A DNA stretch of 64,000 bases from Carposina sasakii (GCA_014607495.2 CP053161.1:5651115-5715114); one strand, 5' to 3'; shown: positions 45,293 through 56,735, counted from the stretch's first letter. The notes: generated from the letters alone by a model not told the origin. Numbers and translations are program-made.

Positions 45293-45554
45293 TAAGTGCA
45301 AACAAACCATGTATTACCTACTTACAAGAAAGTTAGTATTAACGAAGCTTTTTGTTAAAGGTTGTTCTGAGCATAATCCAAACTAATTAATTAACATGAA
45401 GGAAATTGGTTAATTTCAATTATTCTTAGGATAACCATGCAAAATTGTGCAAGTTAAGGTATGCAAAATTTTAATAAAATTGGATCATAATAAAGCGTAT
45501 AGATATAACCAAACTTATTTTCGCAATAATAATATTATTCATAATCATATTAAT
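45293..45554. other. Intergenic, nothing recognised
   Basis: AT-rich. Confidence 0.3.
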
Positions 45555-45750
45555 ATTATTATATTATATCAGCTGTTTCTGAGATTAGCGTGCACAAACG
45601 CACAGACAAACCGACAAACAATCAAACATTCCAAAAATCATTGTTTTGGGTACTATTGCGTTGATAAAGGTCTCCTATAATATTTTTTCTCATATATCTT
45701 CCATGTACAGACAGCGATCCGTTACATTTTTATTATATGTATAGATAGAT
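45555..45750 (-). repeat. Helitron-like repeat with the unoccupied DIRS target
   Basis: Same repeat as 2,570-2,756 plus 7,661 onward: ttgttttgggtactattgcg, ttgataaaggtctcctataa, tatatcttccatgtacagac, then gttacatttttattatatgt and atagatagat. Position about 45,735 (ttatta|tatg) is where the DIRS element sits in the other copy. Confidence 0.8.
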
Positions 45751-46254
45751 AGATAAAATAAAGGTCCATGCTCTAAGAATTATTTCGAACAAAATACCTA
45801 GATTATGGTAATATTAGAGTTCTAAAGTTACTGTGTCCAGACCCGGCATAATGTTAAGCTCTTTCTAGTGTTTGTTTCCAACTGGTTTAGAAGGCTTATT
45901 TACATATCGTTAGGTTAAAAATTGTTTTTAAAATATACTTTTTAGTAAGCTGTTATATATATTGGACCCAAGTTGGCTGTATCTACCAATTAATCTGGAT
46001 AAATGTAACGTAAAGAATTTCAGGAAAACTTTCCTTTCTTATCGGATGCCTACCACATAAAAAGAACATAAGGTTCAATAGTTTCAGGTATCTAATTTCT
46101 CATTCAGGAAAATGCATTTTATGTAATGTATAGTTTATATTTTCGTACATTGCTAGGACAAAACGCCTCGTGCCTTTCACTTTTATTCAAAATTCCAGCT
46201 AGATAGAAATAACTACTTAAGTAATTTAAATCTGATAATTTAATGACTTCTATG
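45751..46254. other. Intergenic, nothing recognised
   Basis: No feature. Confidence 0.3.
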
Positions 46255-46507
46255 CTGCTCTGGGAGTAAAAAAAAACGTATAATACTACAGCTGCTTCTC
46301 TTCCCGGGCATACTGTACAAGTCAATAGAGGGACAAGAAGGTCTCGGTGTTTTGTAGGCAATGGGCTGACCACCTGTCACTACTAACCGATCTTGTACAT
46401 CTCAACTATACTCTCAAAATTGGTCAGAAGTGGCACCATGTGGTCCTGTTGGCCCTTGGTGCTCAGCCTACCCCGTAAGGGATAAAGGCGTGATTATGTA
46501 TGTATGA
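46255..46507 (+). repeat. Repeat of the 'cttcccgggcatactgtac' family
   Basis: cagctgcttctcttcccggg, catactgtacaagtcaatag, tgggctgaccacctgtcact, cagaagtggcaccatgtggt, cctaccccgtaagggataaa, ggcgtgattatgtatgta. A sense copy is at 49,905 and an inverted one at 46,873. Confidence 0.7.
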
Positions 46508-46547
46508 CTAGTGTCTTACATACAATAGTGGTAAAAGTGTAGGTACC

Positions 46548-46805
46548 TCATCATCATCATCAGCCTATTGCAGTCCACTGCTGGACGTAGGCCTTCCCCG
46601 GGGCATGTCACAAGACTGCCATGGGGGGTATTTGCCCATAGTCACCACCCTGGGCAGGCGGGTTGATGACCGCAGTTTGTGTTTTGGACTGTGTTGTCAA
46701 CACGTGGGGGCGCTGCTGCCCACCTCACGGAAACACTTAATCGCCTCGTACGATACCCCGGGCAGACATGGGGTTGGTACGAATTCTACTCTGCCGGCAC
46801 CACGC
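46548..46805 (-). mobile_element. RTE-tailed repeat, antisense
   Basis: (CAT)n, cagcctattgcagtccactg, cgggttgatgaccgcagttt, tcgcctcgtacgataccccg, gacatggggttggtacgaat. ORFs on both strands are repeat readings. Confidence 0.65.
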
Positions 46806-46872
46806 GGCCATAAGTGTACCAATATACCTAATATTATAAGTAACTTTTTGACTGAATTGTATACATGAAATA

Positions 46873-47155
46873 CATACATACATTATAATCACGTCTTTAT
46901 CCCTTACGGGGTAGGCAGAGCACCAAGGGCCGATAGGACCACATGGTGCCACTTCTGACCAATTTTGAGGGTATAGTTGAGATGTACAAGTTCGGTTAGT
47001 AGTGACAGGTGGTCAGCCCATCGCCAACAAAACACCAAGACCATCTTGTCCCTCTACTGACTTGTACAGTATGCCTGGAAAGAGAAGCAGCTGTAGTATT
47101 ATACTTTTTTTTTTCACTCCCAGAGCAGCACAGAAGAAATACATACATGAAATAC
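46873..47155 (-). repeat. Inverted copy of the 'cttcccgggcatactgtac' family
   Basis: tataatcacgtctttatccc, ttacggggtaggcagagcac, tgaccaattttgagggtata, gtgacaggtggtcagcccat, acagtatgcctggaaagaga. With the copy at 46,255 it makes an inverted pair around the RTE repeat. Confidence 0.7.
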
Positions 47156-47398
47156 ACGCGAATAATCTCTTTAAAGAATTACACGTGGCACAATAAGGTC
47201 TGTGGGACAATTCTTAAACATTTTGAAACGCAACCACTAACGAACCGTTAACGAAACGCGGTGCGAAGCATATACTTACCGCTTGGGTAATAATAAGGTA
47301 TATTTTAGCATGCATCGGTCGCGAGTGTGACAGAATAAAAACAATTATCTGTCTCGTGTTGAAATGTGTCTAATTACGTCTACAAAACGGCCCCCTGA
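47156..47398. other. Intergenic, nothing recognised
   Basis: No feature. Confidence 0.3.
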
Positions 47399-47570
47399 TT
47401 ACCTAATTTGCAATAGCAAAGCCGAAGCAAAGCGATAGCGAAAATTGTACAATATTCGCCTTGAAATGTCAAAGATCCTTTGAAATTAATTTTACGTAAT
47501 AAGAATTTGACAAGCAGTTAGCGAATTTTGTATAATTTTCGCTATCGCTTTGCTTTTGCTAGTTAGGTAA
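47399..47570. mobile_element. MITE with TTACCTAA ends
   Basis: Ends ttacctaatttgcaatagca and tgcttttgctagttaggtaa form long, slightly diverged inverted repeats (agcgatagcgaaaattgtac / gtataattttcgctatcgct). 172 bp. A second copy is at 49,702-49,873 and a fragment at 23,606-23,650. Confidence 0.8.
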
Positions 47571-47946
47571 TAGGAGGCGGTTCCGTTTCGGCTTCGTTCC
47601 AACTCGAGACATTTCGAGAATTGGGCCCCTGATTCCCTGCTACATAAACAAAAATGTTACAGTAACTTTCTAGCAAAATTTTATAGCGAGAAAATCTCTT
47701 TTTCTGCGAAATAGGAGGGATTAAGTTAAAACACGTCTAATATGATTACAGGACAAGCACGTGGATTTGTTTAAATATAATATTAACCTTGTTTATGTAG
47801 TAAGCTTATTTATTTATTTAGGCTAAATCTATACCTACCTATATGCTTAATATTGTAGACGGTAGGTACCTAATTGCTAACTAACAAACTTTAAGCTCCT
47901 TATCTAATAAATATATACCTATAAGTAGTATTAGCTAGTCAATATA
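47571..47946. other. Intergenic, nothing recognised
   Basis: No feature. Confidence 0.3.
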
Positions 47947-48919
47947 CAGGGTGTGGGTGACAGCCCGGCAAATACTGAAATGCTGAATAAGTACGAGTAC
48001 TATTGTGTTGAGTTATATGACAGTGTTATTACTCGCAGGCGCAGGAAATGTATTTTTGATTTATCAGTAATCTTTGCTCTCCGTGCCAATTGTATCGGGC
48101 GATCCTGTGAATAATTAAATGGGCTTATTGGTTATTGTGTGACCAGAGGCGGCTGCTGACATTTTTAGATAGGTGCTCACTCCATTAACGAATAGCAAGC
48201 TTCAACCGTACAATTATAAAAATTCTGATGACCTAATGAAACACATTAAAGACAACCATATCGCGTTCTAACTCGGACTAAGCGACCTCTAGTGGCCGCA
48301 TACGCGAATTAAAGTTAGCGGCGCTCCAGATAAGGCTAATTTTTCGTACGAAATCTTCTGTTTCACGCGCCGGCCTATGTCGGTATGTCTCTTTCGCACT
48401 CATTGAATACAGTTTTAGGAATCGTACCAAATTTCGTTTCATTGGAGCGCGATCGCTAGAGCTCCACTCGATACATAAGATTACAACTTACTTGAGACGA
48501 ACGCGTAGACACTATTGTATAAACATAGTAGAATTGAAAGATAATTATAAATATAGAGAAATATAGATTGCCTTTGTAATCTTCGTGGGTGGGAGTGCAC
48601 CGCACCAGCGCTCCTTAGGACGAGCCACCAGTGTGTGTGACACATTGCTGTTTTTTGGATCACTTGTGACTCCATTACAGTTGATAAGTTATTTGAACGT
48701 TTTTGATGGCAACTTTTTTTTTAAATCATCTGTTAGTAAACATTTAATTTCAAAGTCATTATTTAAGGCCTAATTAAACGAACTTAACTATTTTTTTCCT
48801 GAAAATATGAAAAAATGTCGGAAAATTTTGGAATTTTCCTGCGAAAATTTTCAGTGTTTTCCGCCTCAGAATCATAGTCTGAAGTTTTCAATATTTGCCT
48901 GACTGTCACAAACACCCTG
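47947..48919 (+). mobile_element. Mariner-like MITE, host of a nested insertion
   Basis: Ends cagggtgtgggtgacagccc and gactgtcacaaacaccctg with TA on both sides. The body matches the 41,185 copy but is split after ggttattgtgtgac by a 490-bp element. Without it the length would be about 475 bp. Confidence 0.8.
48144..48633. mobile_element. Nested hAT-type MITE with 8-bp target duplication
   Basis: Ends CAGAGGCGGCT and AGCCACCAGTG pair at 8 of 11 positions. Target duplication TGTGTGAC at 48,136-48,143 and 48,634-48,641. Removing the element and one duplication restores the host MITE reading gtgtgacacattgctg as in the 51,724 copy. 490 bp, no ORF of note. Confidence 0.9.
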
Positions 48920-49107
48920 TATAGGTAGACGCGGATTTGAGAATCAGGTACCAAGGAAACATACGAACAAATATGTAGGTATAATCCCTAAAGTCTTTTG
49001 TCATGTGCACAAAACTATGGTACATAAATACATAGATAAGAATAGATACATCAATGACTGATACAGATGCCATAGTTACGTTTAACATAGCAAGATGTTA
49101 ACATTCG
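48920..49107. other. Spacer
   Basis: Nothing seen. Confidence 0.3.
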
Positions 49108-49215
49108 GTGACAAGTTGCTAGCTTATCGCCTGAGAGAATGTACGAATTCCTTAGTCGACTCTTACGATATGCACGGAAGGAGATGCAGCTGATGTGTTC
49201 TAGTAAAGCCCCGCA
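49108..49215 (+). repeat. SINE-like repeat ('tgctagctcatcgcctgag' family)
   Basis: gtgacaagttgctagcttat, cgcctgagagaatgtacgaa, ttccttagtcgactcttacg, atgcacggaaggagatgcag. Confidence 0.65.
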
Positions 49216-49701
49216 TCAGCTCAAGTAGCATGACCTGCGGAACACGATATGATAATCCGATTTATCGACATTCAGCCTGTCAAGGTACGATAAATATAGC
49301 CGCCATGTTGAATTTTGTATAGAGACGATACGATATCGTACGATACGGTATCGTATATCCACGATGCGTGGTCATGCTAGGGGGGCAGCACAGGAAAATG
49401 CTAAAATCATTAGAATCATTACTGACGTAATTTAAACATTACCAAGAATTTAGTTTAATACTTAAGCTATACTTTTTGCCAAGCTGTACAGAATTTAAAT
49501 TCTCAAAAGCGCTAACTATAATAAAACCCTAACAGGAAGCTAGTGAGACTAAGCTAGATTTTAATTAAGATAACCTAAGGCTGTAAATTAGCCCTTATCC
49601 GGACAATTTCCAAAAATGTTTTGCGAAAACTATTTCGTATGCATGGGTAGTACCGCATGGTATTTTGTTCGCCTAATACTTGTAATATTCCTGAACCCTT
49701 A
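49216..49701. other. Intergenic, nothing recognised
   Basis: A dense cluster of cgatac/gtatcg words at 49,320-49,372 (gacgatacgatatcgtacga) forms short palindromes. Confidence 0.4.
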
Positions 49702-49873
49702 TTACCTAATTTGCAATAGCAAAGCCGAAGCAAAGCGATAGCGAAAATAGTACAATATTCGCCTTGAAATGTCAAAGTTCCTCTGAAATTCATTTTACGT
49801 AATACGAATTTGACAAGCAATCAGCGATTTTTGTACAATTTTCGCTATCGCTTTGCTTTTGCTAGTTAGGTAA
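49702..49873. mobile_element. MITE with TTACCTAA ends, second copy
   Basis: 172 bp, the same length as the 47,399 copy, with matching ends and middle (attcgccttgaaatgtcaaa). In both copies the ends sit between A and T, so the target may be AT-type. Confidence 0.8.
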
Positions 49874-49904
49874 TAAAAATTAGAGTTTATACCGCAGCAA
49901 ACTG

Positions 49905-50157
49905 CTCTGGGAGTGAAAAAAATACGTATAAACGACAGCTGCTTCTCTTCCCGGGCATACTGTACAAGTCAGTAGAGGGACAAGAGGGTCTTGGTGTTTT
50001 GTAGGCGATGGGCTGACCACCTGTCACTACTAACCGAACTTGTACATCTCAACTATACCCTCAAAATTGGTCAGAAGTGGCACCATGTGGTTTTATCGGC
50101 CCTTGGTGCTCTGCCTACCCCGTAAGGGATAAAGGCGTGATTATATGTATGAATGTT
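49905..50157 (+). repeat. Repeat of the 'cttcccgggcatactgtac' family
   Basis: actgctctgggagtgaaaaa, ttcccgggcatactgtacaa, cctaccccgtaagggataaa. Confidence 0.7.
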
Positions 50158-51723
50158 TGTAGTTTTAGTATTGGCGTGTTTATTCCACCTTTGGATTAAA
50201 TCCTAGATAATATTTTCTGCCTTTGGGCCAATAAAATAAAGTAGGTACCTATTCATACCTGTACCTTCGAAACGTGGGTACCTATATTACTTATACATAC
50301 CTATAGTTACGGCTATCTTCACGAAGTTTGATAGTCAGAACTGTAGAATTATAAGGGAGATCTCTTAGCCACGTTTAGCACAGCGGGGACAAATGAAAAC
50401 GATATTCCTTATGTAGTCGATTAAATTTAAAATTATTCAACGTGTACATAACCGGTTTACTTTCGTTATGTTACATCCAATTTTGTAAAGGTGAATTAGT
50501 AAGCCTAAATTAGTAAGTAAAGCAGTAATTGTGTGTTGCGTCTTACGTAATAATAATATTTTTGTGTCGCATACTTGCGGAGACCTTAATTTAGCTGTAT
50601 GTCACTATATTGTTGTTATTGTTGCTGCTTTACTTTCGTTATGTTATTCTCAATTTCCTTCAAACTTGGTCTAAAATAGTCTAAATGCTTAGGTACATTA
50701 ATATTCGAGACTCAGCAATTTTCATTAGCTATACACTACACTATAACTATATACTATAGTCGTGTACAAGAGGCTTTTGCGGTTTAATTACGGTGCACCT
50801 AAAAACAGCACATTTCTTGTCACGAACTAGAACCTCCTTGCACTCCGTAATCCCGAGCAGAGACTTAGCACCAATCAGGGCACCTATTACATGTTCACAT
50901 AGCGATTTTTGTGAGATTTTCTTGTAGGTTCATAGCCATTGATTGACATAAAGATGCTTCTTAAAAATCTTAAAGTTAAAGTCACATAATGTAGGTACTT
51001 CATAATAGCTACCTAATGTCTTAAATATCAATAACCTTAATTACTTAGGAATTTTATAAGAGTGGCTATAAAAACAGTTAAGAATAACAAGCACACCAAG
51101 TGTTAGTTAAGCTGCACTATTTTCTTTGTTAGTTAAAAATCTTTGGTTGACCGGTTTTCGTCACTTCTCTACTTCTCTTCTCTACTCTACCAACGCACTG
51201 CCTTACTTTATTTGCAATGCTACTACCCATCACGTTTATAATCATGCAGTGATAGGGTGATAAATTAAAACATAGGTCCTGCAGTCAGTTCTTATAGCCA
51301 ATGCCACTAAGAGCACTTACAACAGCATAACTAAACTGGAAATTGACATCCCATGACACTACTAAATCCTTGATAGCAATCGCGCTTGTTATCGTTCCAT
51401 AAGCCGCCCCCTGTGGGTGTGACGGTACATTACTCGAGCGCTAATTGTACTCCACTAATGTGTCGCACAGTGCGGCACGAGCTTATTGCTTGTTTGATTA
51501 GAAACCACAGCTAAGAGATTTTTGAAAACCTTCGCCTATGAACATATTATTTATACCATAGACAGATGAGTGGTATATAATGCGAAGTATATGGTTTATA
51601 CGTTCATGCCTTTGCTCTTTTGGCATTAGAAGCAGTTTTTTTTAGTTAAAGCGAACTTTAGGTTTTGTTATTTTTAATCTCTAACCAGCGCACGCCCGAC
51701 ACTGTGTCTACTGTACCTATATA
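50158..51723. other. Intergenic, no supported gene
   Basis: 50,340-50,400 has a fragment of the tgctagc family (tagccacgtttagcacagcg). Otherwise nothing recognised. Confidence 0.35.
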
Positions 51724-52032
51724 CAGGATGTAGGTGACAACCAGGCAAATACTGAAATGCTGAACAAGTACCATTGTCTTGTTATACGACAGTGTTATTA
51801 CTCGCGGGAAATGAATTTAGATTTGATTATCAGTAATCTGTGCTCTCCGCGCCAATTGTATCGGGCGATCCAGTAACTAATTAAATGGTCTTATTTGTTT
51901 TTTGTGACACATTGCTGTTTTTTGGATCACTTGTAACTCCATTAGGGTTGATCAGTTTTCAGTTTTTTCCGCCTCCGAATCATGGTCTGAAGTCATGGTA
52001 TCAATATTTGCCTGGCTGTCACAAACACCCTG
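51724..52032 (+). mobile_element. Mariner-like MITE, internally shortened
   Basis: Ends caggatgtaggtgacaacca and tgcctggctgtcacaaacac, cctg; TA on both sides. 309 bp, about 120 bp shorter than the 41,185 copy because the region after gttgatcag is missing. Confidence 0.75.
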
Positions 52033-53189
52033 TATAGCTCATGTATTATTCTGATGCATGAACGTAATTTATACGTTCATGTTCTGATGTATTTCTGTCT
52101 TAATAAAAGGTTCTGGTTAAAAATTTTATAATATGGCGCACGTACACTATTTTATTTTATCCTCAGTTTTATATTTATGATTTTAGTAATTACCTCACTT
52201 ATCCACGTATTATTAGTACTAAAATATACCAGAATCTCATAATTAGTCTACAGTAAATAGCAATCGTGTATCCAGTACCCGTAGTGATCAGGTATCCCGT
52301 AGTGTGACAATAAATTACCAGTAAATTGCTGCGCTAGTAATGGCGCCTGGGAATAAGGAACATTCCGCCGATAGTTTCCACGAATTGAGAGGTGCTTTAT
52401 TACTTTATATAAAGTACTAGATATCCGCTCTGGCTTCGCACGCTGATACATGCATATAAATCTCACTCTTAAAACACTCTATCTATTTAAAAAAATCGCA
52501 TCGAAATCTGTTTCGTAGTTTAAAGGATCGAAGCATACATGGGGATAGACAGACAGCGGGAAGCAACTTTGTTTTGTATTATGTTATGATTATGATAGAA
52601 AATATCCTTAGGTATAGGTATGTATATACCTTCCTAGTTATATTTAATAAAAATATAATATTTACAAGCTTACTGCTATTACTATTGCCGATTAAAGGTC
52701 CCCATAACGCTGGCCGCGTTTCCACGTTGGATGTCCAGTTAGATCCTCTGGACCAGATAGAACCCGGAGCAAGTAACTGCGCCAAGTAATAAATAAAAAA
52801 GTCTCTTAAATATAGCAAGACAATGTCACCCTAATGGTTTCATTGAGGTTTGTACATAGTGAGTGGAAGATTCGAGACGACAAGCCATACATTGTTTTAT
52901 AAGATGATTACAAACCTATACTTGTACCTGTAACATATAGAAAGTACCTACTAACGTATAATAGATTTTTTGGCAAACATAAACTTCGAATTTTTGTACA
53001 AAAATAATACAAGTAAGTGAATCTAGGTACCTTCATAAAAAACTGCAATCAGAACTTTTCGGCAACTCAGCTGATTGCACAGACAGACAGACAAACACCT
53101 GGAGTTACTCGTTTGCATTTGAAAGCAAACTTTATGATTGCTGCACAGAGAAATAATGTGTGTGAAAATACAAACCACAGATTTGATAC
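52033..53189. other. Intergenic with a Helitron-like fragment
   Basis: 52,430-52,575 carries cctctggcttcgcacgctg-like text ('ctctggcttcgcacgctgat') and tcgtagtttaaaggatcgaa, as at 37.9 kb. No gene. Confidence 0.4.
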
Positions 53190-53298
53190 TGCGACAACAG
53201 GCACTTGCACTAACTACAATCGCCACGAGAAACCAGACCCGAGCACCCAGCATGCAAGACAATACATTGATTTCGGAATAGTGCGGGCGCACCCATAG
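53190..53298 (+). mobile_element. MITE of the 1,298 family, left end lost
   Basis: gcgacaacaggcacttgcac, tgcaagacaatacattgatt, and right end gtgcgggcgcacccatagtg. Combines with the 19,659 copy to show the full family layout. Confidence 0.65.
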
Positions 53299-53764
53299 TG
53301 AATGTTTAGGTTTAAGTGTGGCTGCCGGAATCGACCATAGTAACACTAACTTTGACTTTCTTTAGCTGCAATGATGACTAGCTGGGTACATGTATAAAGT
53401 ACCATATTTCGCAGACCCCATCAATAATGGAATAAGGGCTGGAAGATGATGATGACTGGATTTTGTTGTCTTCAGGTTACAGAATAATTTTACTGCAATA
53501 AACAATACATAACATAATAAATTGCAATTCATGTCTTGTCTCGCAGTTTCCTTCGTTCATGAATAAAAGGTAAAACTCTTTAATCTTAATATGAAATGCG
53601 AAAGTCAGTTCCTGAATGCAATATAGAATGTCGGACAAGGCACAATGGGAGATCGTTAGACGCTTCGGAAGCAATTCTCACTTCTAGAAATTTCCGCGCA
53701 AAAATCCTCCGCATTTTAACTCTGCAGAAGATAATAGGCCACTTGTATTCTGAGTTTATTTCAG
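53299..53764. other. Intergenic with a SINE tail
   Basis: 53,398-53,460: tttcgcagaccccatcaata, atggaataagggctggaaga and a (TGA)n tail, as at 39.3 kb. Confidence 0.4.
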
Positions 53765-54573
53765 ATAGTGGCCCGCCCTCGCTTCGCTTCGGTACATATC
53801 AATACATAGATACAACTTTATATGTAGGTACAGCGGTTTTCGTTTAAATTTGGAACTCCCGTTGGTCCCCTTCCCGTGGGAATTTCGGGAAATCCGTTCT
53901 TAGAGCTTCCTTGTAGCCCTAATCCGATTTCAGCTTCGTATAAATAGCTGTTTTCGTAAAAAAATTAAATTCCCGTAACTCCCCTTCCCATAGGAATTTC
54001 GGGAAATCCGTTCTTAGTGCTCCCTCGCAGTCCCTAATGAACATACAGGTCCAATTTCAAATTCATATGTATCGCAGTTGTCGTAAAAAAAATGAATTCC
54101 CGTTTGTCCCCTTCCCGTGGGAATATCGGGAAATCCGTTTGAATTCCCATTTGTCCCCTTCCCTTGGGAATTTCGGGAAATCCGTTTTTAGTCCTTCCTC
54201 GTTGTCCCCAATGAACATATATGCCCGATTTCAGCTTCATATGTATAGCGGTTCTCGTAAAAATTATGAATTCCCGTTAGTCCCCTTCCCGTGGGAATTT
54301 CGGGAAATCCGTTTTTAGTCCTTCCTCGTTGTCCCCAATGAACATATATGCCCGATTTCAGCTTCATATGTATAGCGGTTTTCGTAAAAAATATTAAATT
54401 CCCGTTGGTCGCCTTCCCGTGGGAATATCGGGAAATTCTTATAGCCTATGTTCATCCAGGTCCAATAAGGATTCTAACGGTGAAAGAATTTTTGAAATCG
54501 GTCCAGTAGTTTCGGAGCCTATTCATTACAACCAAACAAACAAAGTTTTCCTCTTTATAATATTAGTATAGAT
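53765..54573 (-). repeat. Helitron-like element with an internal tandem array
   Basis: Antisense: begins tagtggcccgccctcgcttc and ends ctttataatattagtataga, the inverse of the tctatactaatattataaag start at 57,071. Most of its interior is the tandem array listed next. Confidence 0.6.
53850..54450. repeat. Tandem repeat, about 127-bp unit, five to six copies
   Basis: Each unit starts attcccgttggtccccttcc, then gtgggaatttcgggaaatcc, a variable middle, gcttcatatgtatagcggtt and tcgtaaaaa. Starts near 53,851, 53,969, 54,096 (a short 47-bp copy), 54,143, 54,270 and 54,397. Neighbouring copies at 54,143 and 54,270 are most alike. ORFs on both strands here are repeat readings. Confidence 0.85.
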
Positions 54574-55020
54574 GTACATCATTGCAGGCAATCTTTTGGT
54601 CATGTCTTATGAGTATATAATCAATATATCTTCAATCTAAATAATATCATTTATGCCAACTTCTTAAAATTTGTCAAGTCTGTCTTATTCTTAACATAAG
54701 TGGCTGAGATAGAAAGGGGACTGAATCGATCATTTAATCTGTTCATGCTACCCATAAATTAAATTAACTAGGTTAGATTATATAAAGATTGACGGAAGGT
54801 GTGTCAAGCGTATCTCCAGGTACAGGCAAACGTACGCTCGACGCACTAACGTACCATCGGTGGAGTGTGAACGGTCGAGTGTTTTTCTATACATTTTGTC
54901 TGTTCTGGCGTTACGCGACCGATAATACGCGACGCATGTTTCGTCAGATACGAACCGACCCTAAAAAGCAATCTTTCATGTAAAATTAATTATGTTTTTA
55001 AATGAAACGATTATGTTTTG
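54574..55020. other. Intergenic, nothing recognised
   Basis: A 64-codon ORF at 54,789-54,983 has no support. Confidence 0.3.
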
Positions 55021-55239
55021 AGCCTCGAGCACATCGGATGCGTATGCGTGCATGTAAGCGTAGACGTACACGTACCTCTGAGTTGTAATGTATGGAACTG
55101 TATAGGCACGGGCAGACCGGATGCGTATGCGTAGACGTAAGCATAGACGTCAAGCGGTGACAGTTCCATACATTAAACGCAGAGGTACGCGTACGTCTAC
55201 GCTTACGTGCACGCATACACATCCGGTGTGCTCGAGGCT
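55021..55239. mobile_element. CG-rich foldback element, complete copy
   Basis: Outer ends agcctcgagcacatcggatg and catccggtgtgctcgaggct. Arms of acgtaagcgtagacgt in both directions plus an inner third copy after caccgg-like 'gcagaccggatgcgtatgcg'. 219 bp. Most of the element can fold back on itself. Confidence 0.85.
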
Positions 55240-55483
55240 TTAACAAATAATTATGTGTATTTATATTCTAATTAATATAACGTAATAATCTAAAGTAAGT
55301 ACCTATACATATAATTTAACACGTACCTTTTTAAAAGTGTGCAAATTATTGAAGTCATTTACATAACTAGGCTCAATTACTAGTGTGAGTTCTTTTCACA
55401 GATTCATTCAAGAAATATAGATTATTTAGTTAGATTTATCATTGCTTTAACAAATTTATTTTAATATCTTTAATGTAAGAAAA
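55240..55483. other. 5' flank of the decayed gene
   Basis: AT-rich; no TATA box identified with confidence. Confidence 0.3.
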
Positions 55484-56400
55484 ATGGATACAACCGCATC
55501 TCCGAGTAACACACGACGTTTCCGTGGACAGCTTAGATCAAAGAATATACTTACGCTTAGATCGAAGAATATACTTACTCTCTGGTTAGATAGTAGTTTT
55601 GAAGAACAGCCACCATCACCATCAAAAAGTAATGTGAAACAAGCCAATATTACCACGACGGAAGTAACATCTCCAACAAAAATAATGAAAACTTCAATAG
55701 AACGCTGCAGTTCACCGGAATCGCTGGAAAGTATAAAAGTTAGAAACATAGTAGGATACACACAGAGAATGTTCAAATATGAAGCTGCTAAACAAGAATG
55801 AGATAATCAAAAGAACCTTATTGTAACAACATAGGATGAGAGCAGGAAATGCTATTTGAAAACTGAAGATGGAGTAATATTGCCTTGCACTAAGTGACAG
55901 ATACCAAGCGACTGAACCTACATTGATACCTACATATTCTATTGACGCAAAACCTGCAACAACCATTATCTCTAAATACCCTGTCAACACTTACCCTTTG
56001 TAATCCTTTGTAACAAGACATCCACATCCATATTATAAGCCGTTATTCACACCAAAGAGAAACAATAATTTTATTGGGAATATAATTTATACGATACAAT
56101 TACCAAATCCAGAAACATTTTCAACTTTCCCTATGTTCTATCTTCTATCCCTATTACACCCATGTATTTACATATCCACAGAATAAACTACTGTTATTTA
56201 TTCAAGATAACTATGTGTTGCCACAAAACTTATTTCAATCAAACTATTATCCAAATATTTCGTCACAGCAGTTTGCTTCATCGCCATTTTCAATGACAGT
56301 ATTAATTTTATTATTAATAATTTTATAATTACAGTATTCTCCGAAAACCAAGAAACCTTTACACCCTAGATTCGGTCCAGTAGATTTTTATTTAAAGTAG
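55484..56400 (+). pseudogene. Decayed gene of unknown family
   Basis: Opens with ATG in good context (aaaATGGat) and runs 105 codons, Ser/Thr/Pro-rich (SIERCSSPESLESIKVRNIV), to TGA at 55,799-55,801. The same frame continues through a TAG (55,832) to RKCYLKTEDGVILPCTK. After shifts come PTLIPTYSIDAKPATTIISK, HPYYKPLFTPKRNNNFIGNI, DNYVLPQNLFQSNYYPNISS and YSPKTKKPLHPRFGPVDFYL. These read as protein, mostly disordered, and not as repeat. A 24-bp tandem duplication (SKNILTLRSKNILTL) lies near residue 20-30. I know no family for it. A retrocopy is possible because no introns are apparent; AATAAA follows at 56,730. Confidence 0.6.
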
Positions 56401-56729
56401 CCTCGGGAATTGTTTCCTACAGCTAGAACGTTACCAATAGATCCAAATCCAGTAATACGAGTAGATGCGTTCTGCAAAGTGTCCAACGTTAACCGTTACA
56501 CATTCTTTATCTTGGATTTAGAACTTGGTTAGATTAGATTTAGAGCTTATGGCAAGATTTGACATCTGCTACCTATTTATGATGTATATAATTTAATTGA
56601 CGTGAAATATTTTAAAGAATTAATAATTTAGGTATATGATTAGTCGTAGTCAATTTTATATCATATATTATATTAACATAATATAAACGTATAATTACTT
56701 ATAAATGTATTTTGTATGTATTTCGTGAC

Positions 56730-56735
56730 AATAAA
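56730..56735 (+). terminator. Possible poly(A) signal of the decayed gene
   Basis: AATAAA in gacaataaattttaac, about 330 bp beyond the last coding fragment. Confidence 0.35.

Noticed and set aside
46605..46952. Overlapping ORFs on both strands
   Set aside because: They are conceptual translations of the RTE-tailed repeat and the neighbouring repeat family.
54034..54318. Two ORFs on opposite strands with repeated PFPWEFREI-like words
   Set aside because: They are readings of the 127-bp tandem array.
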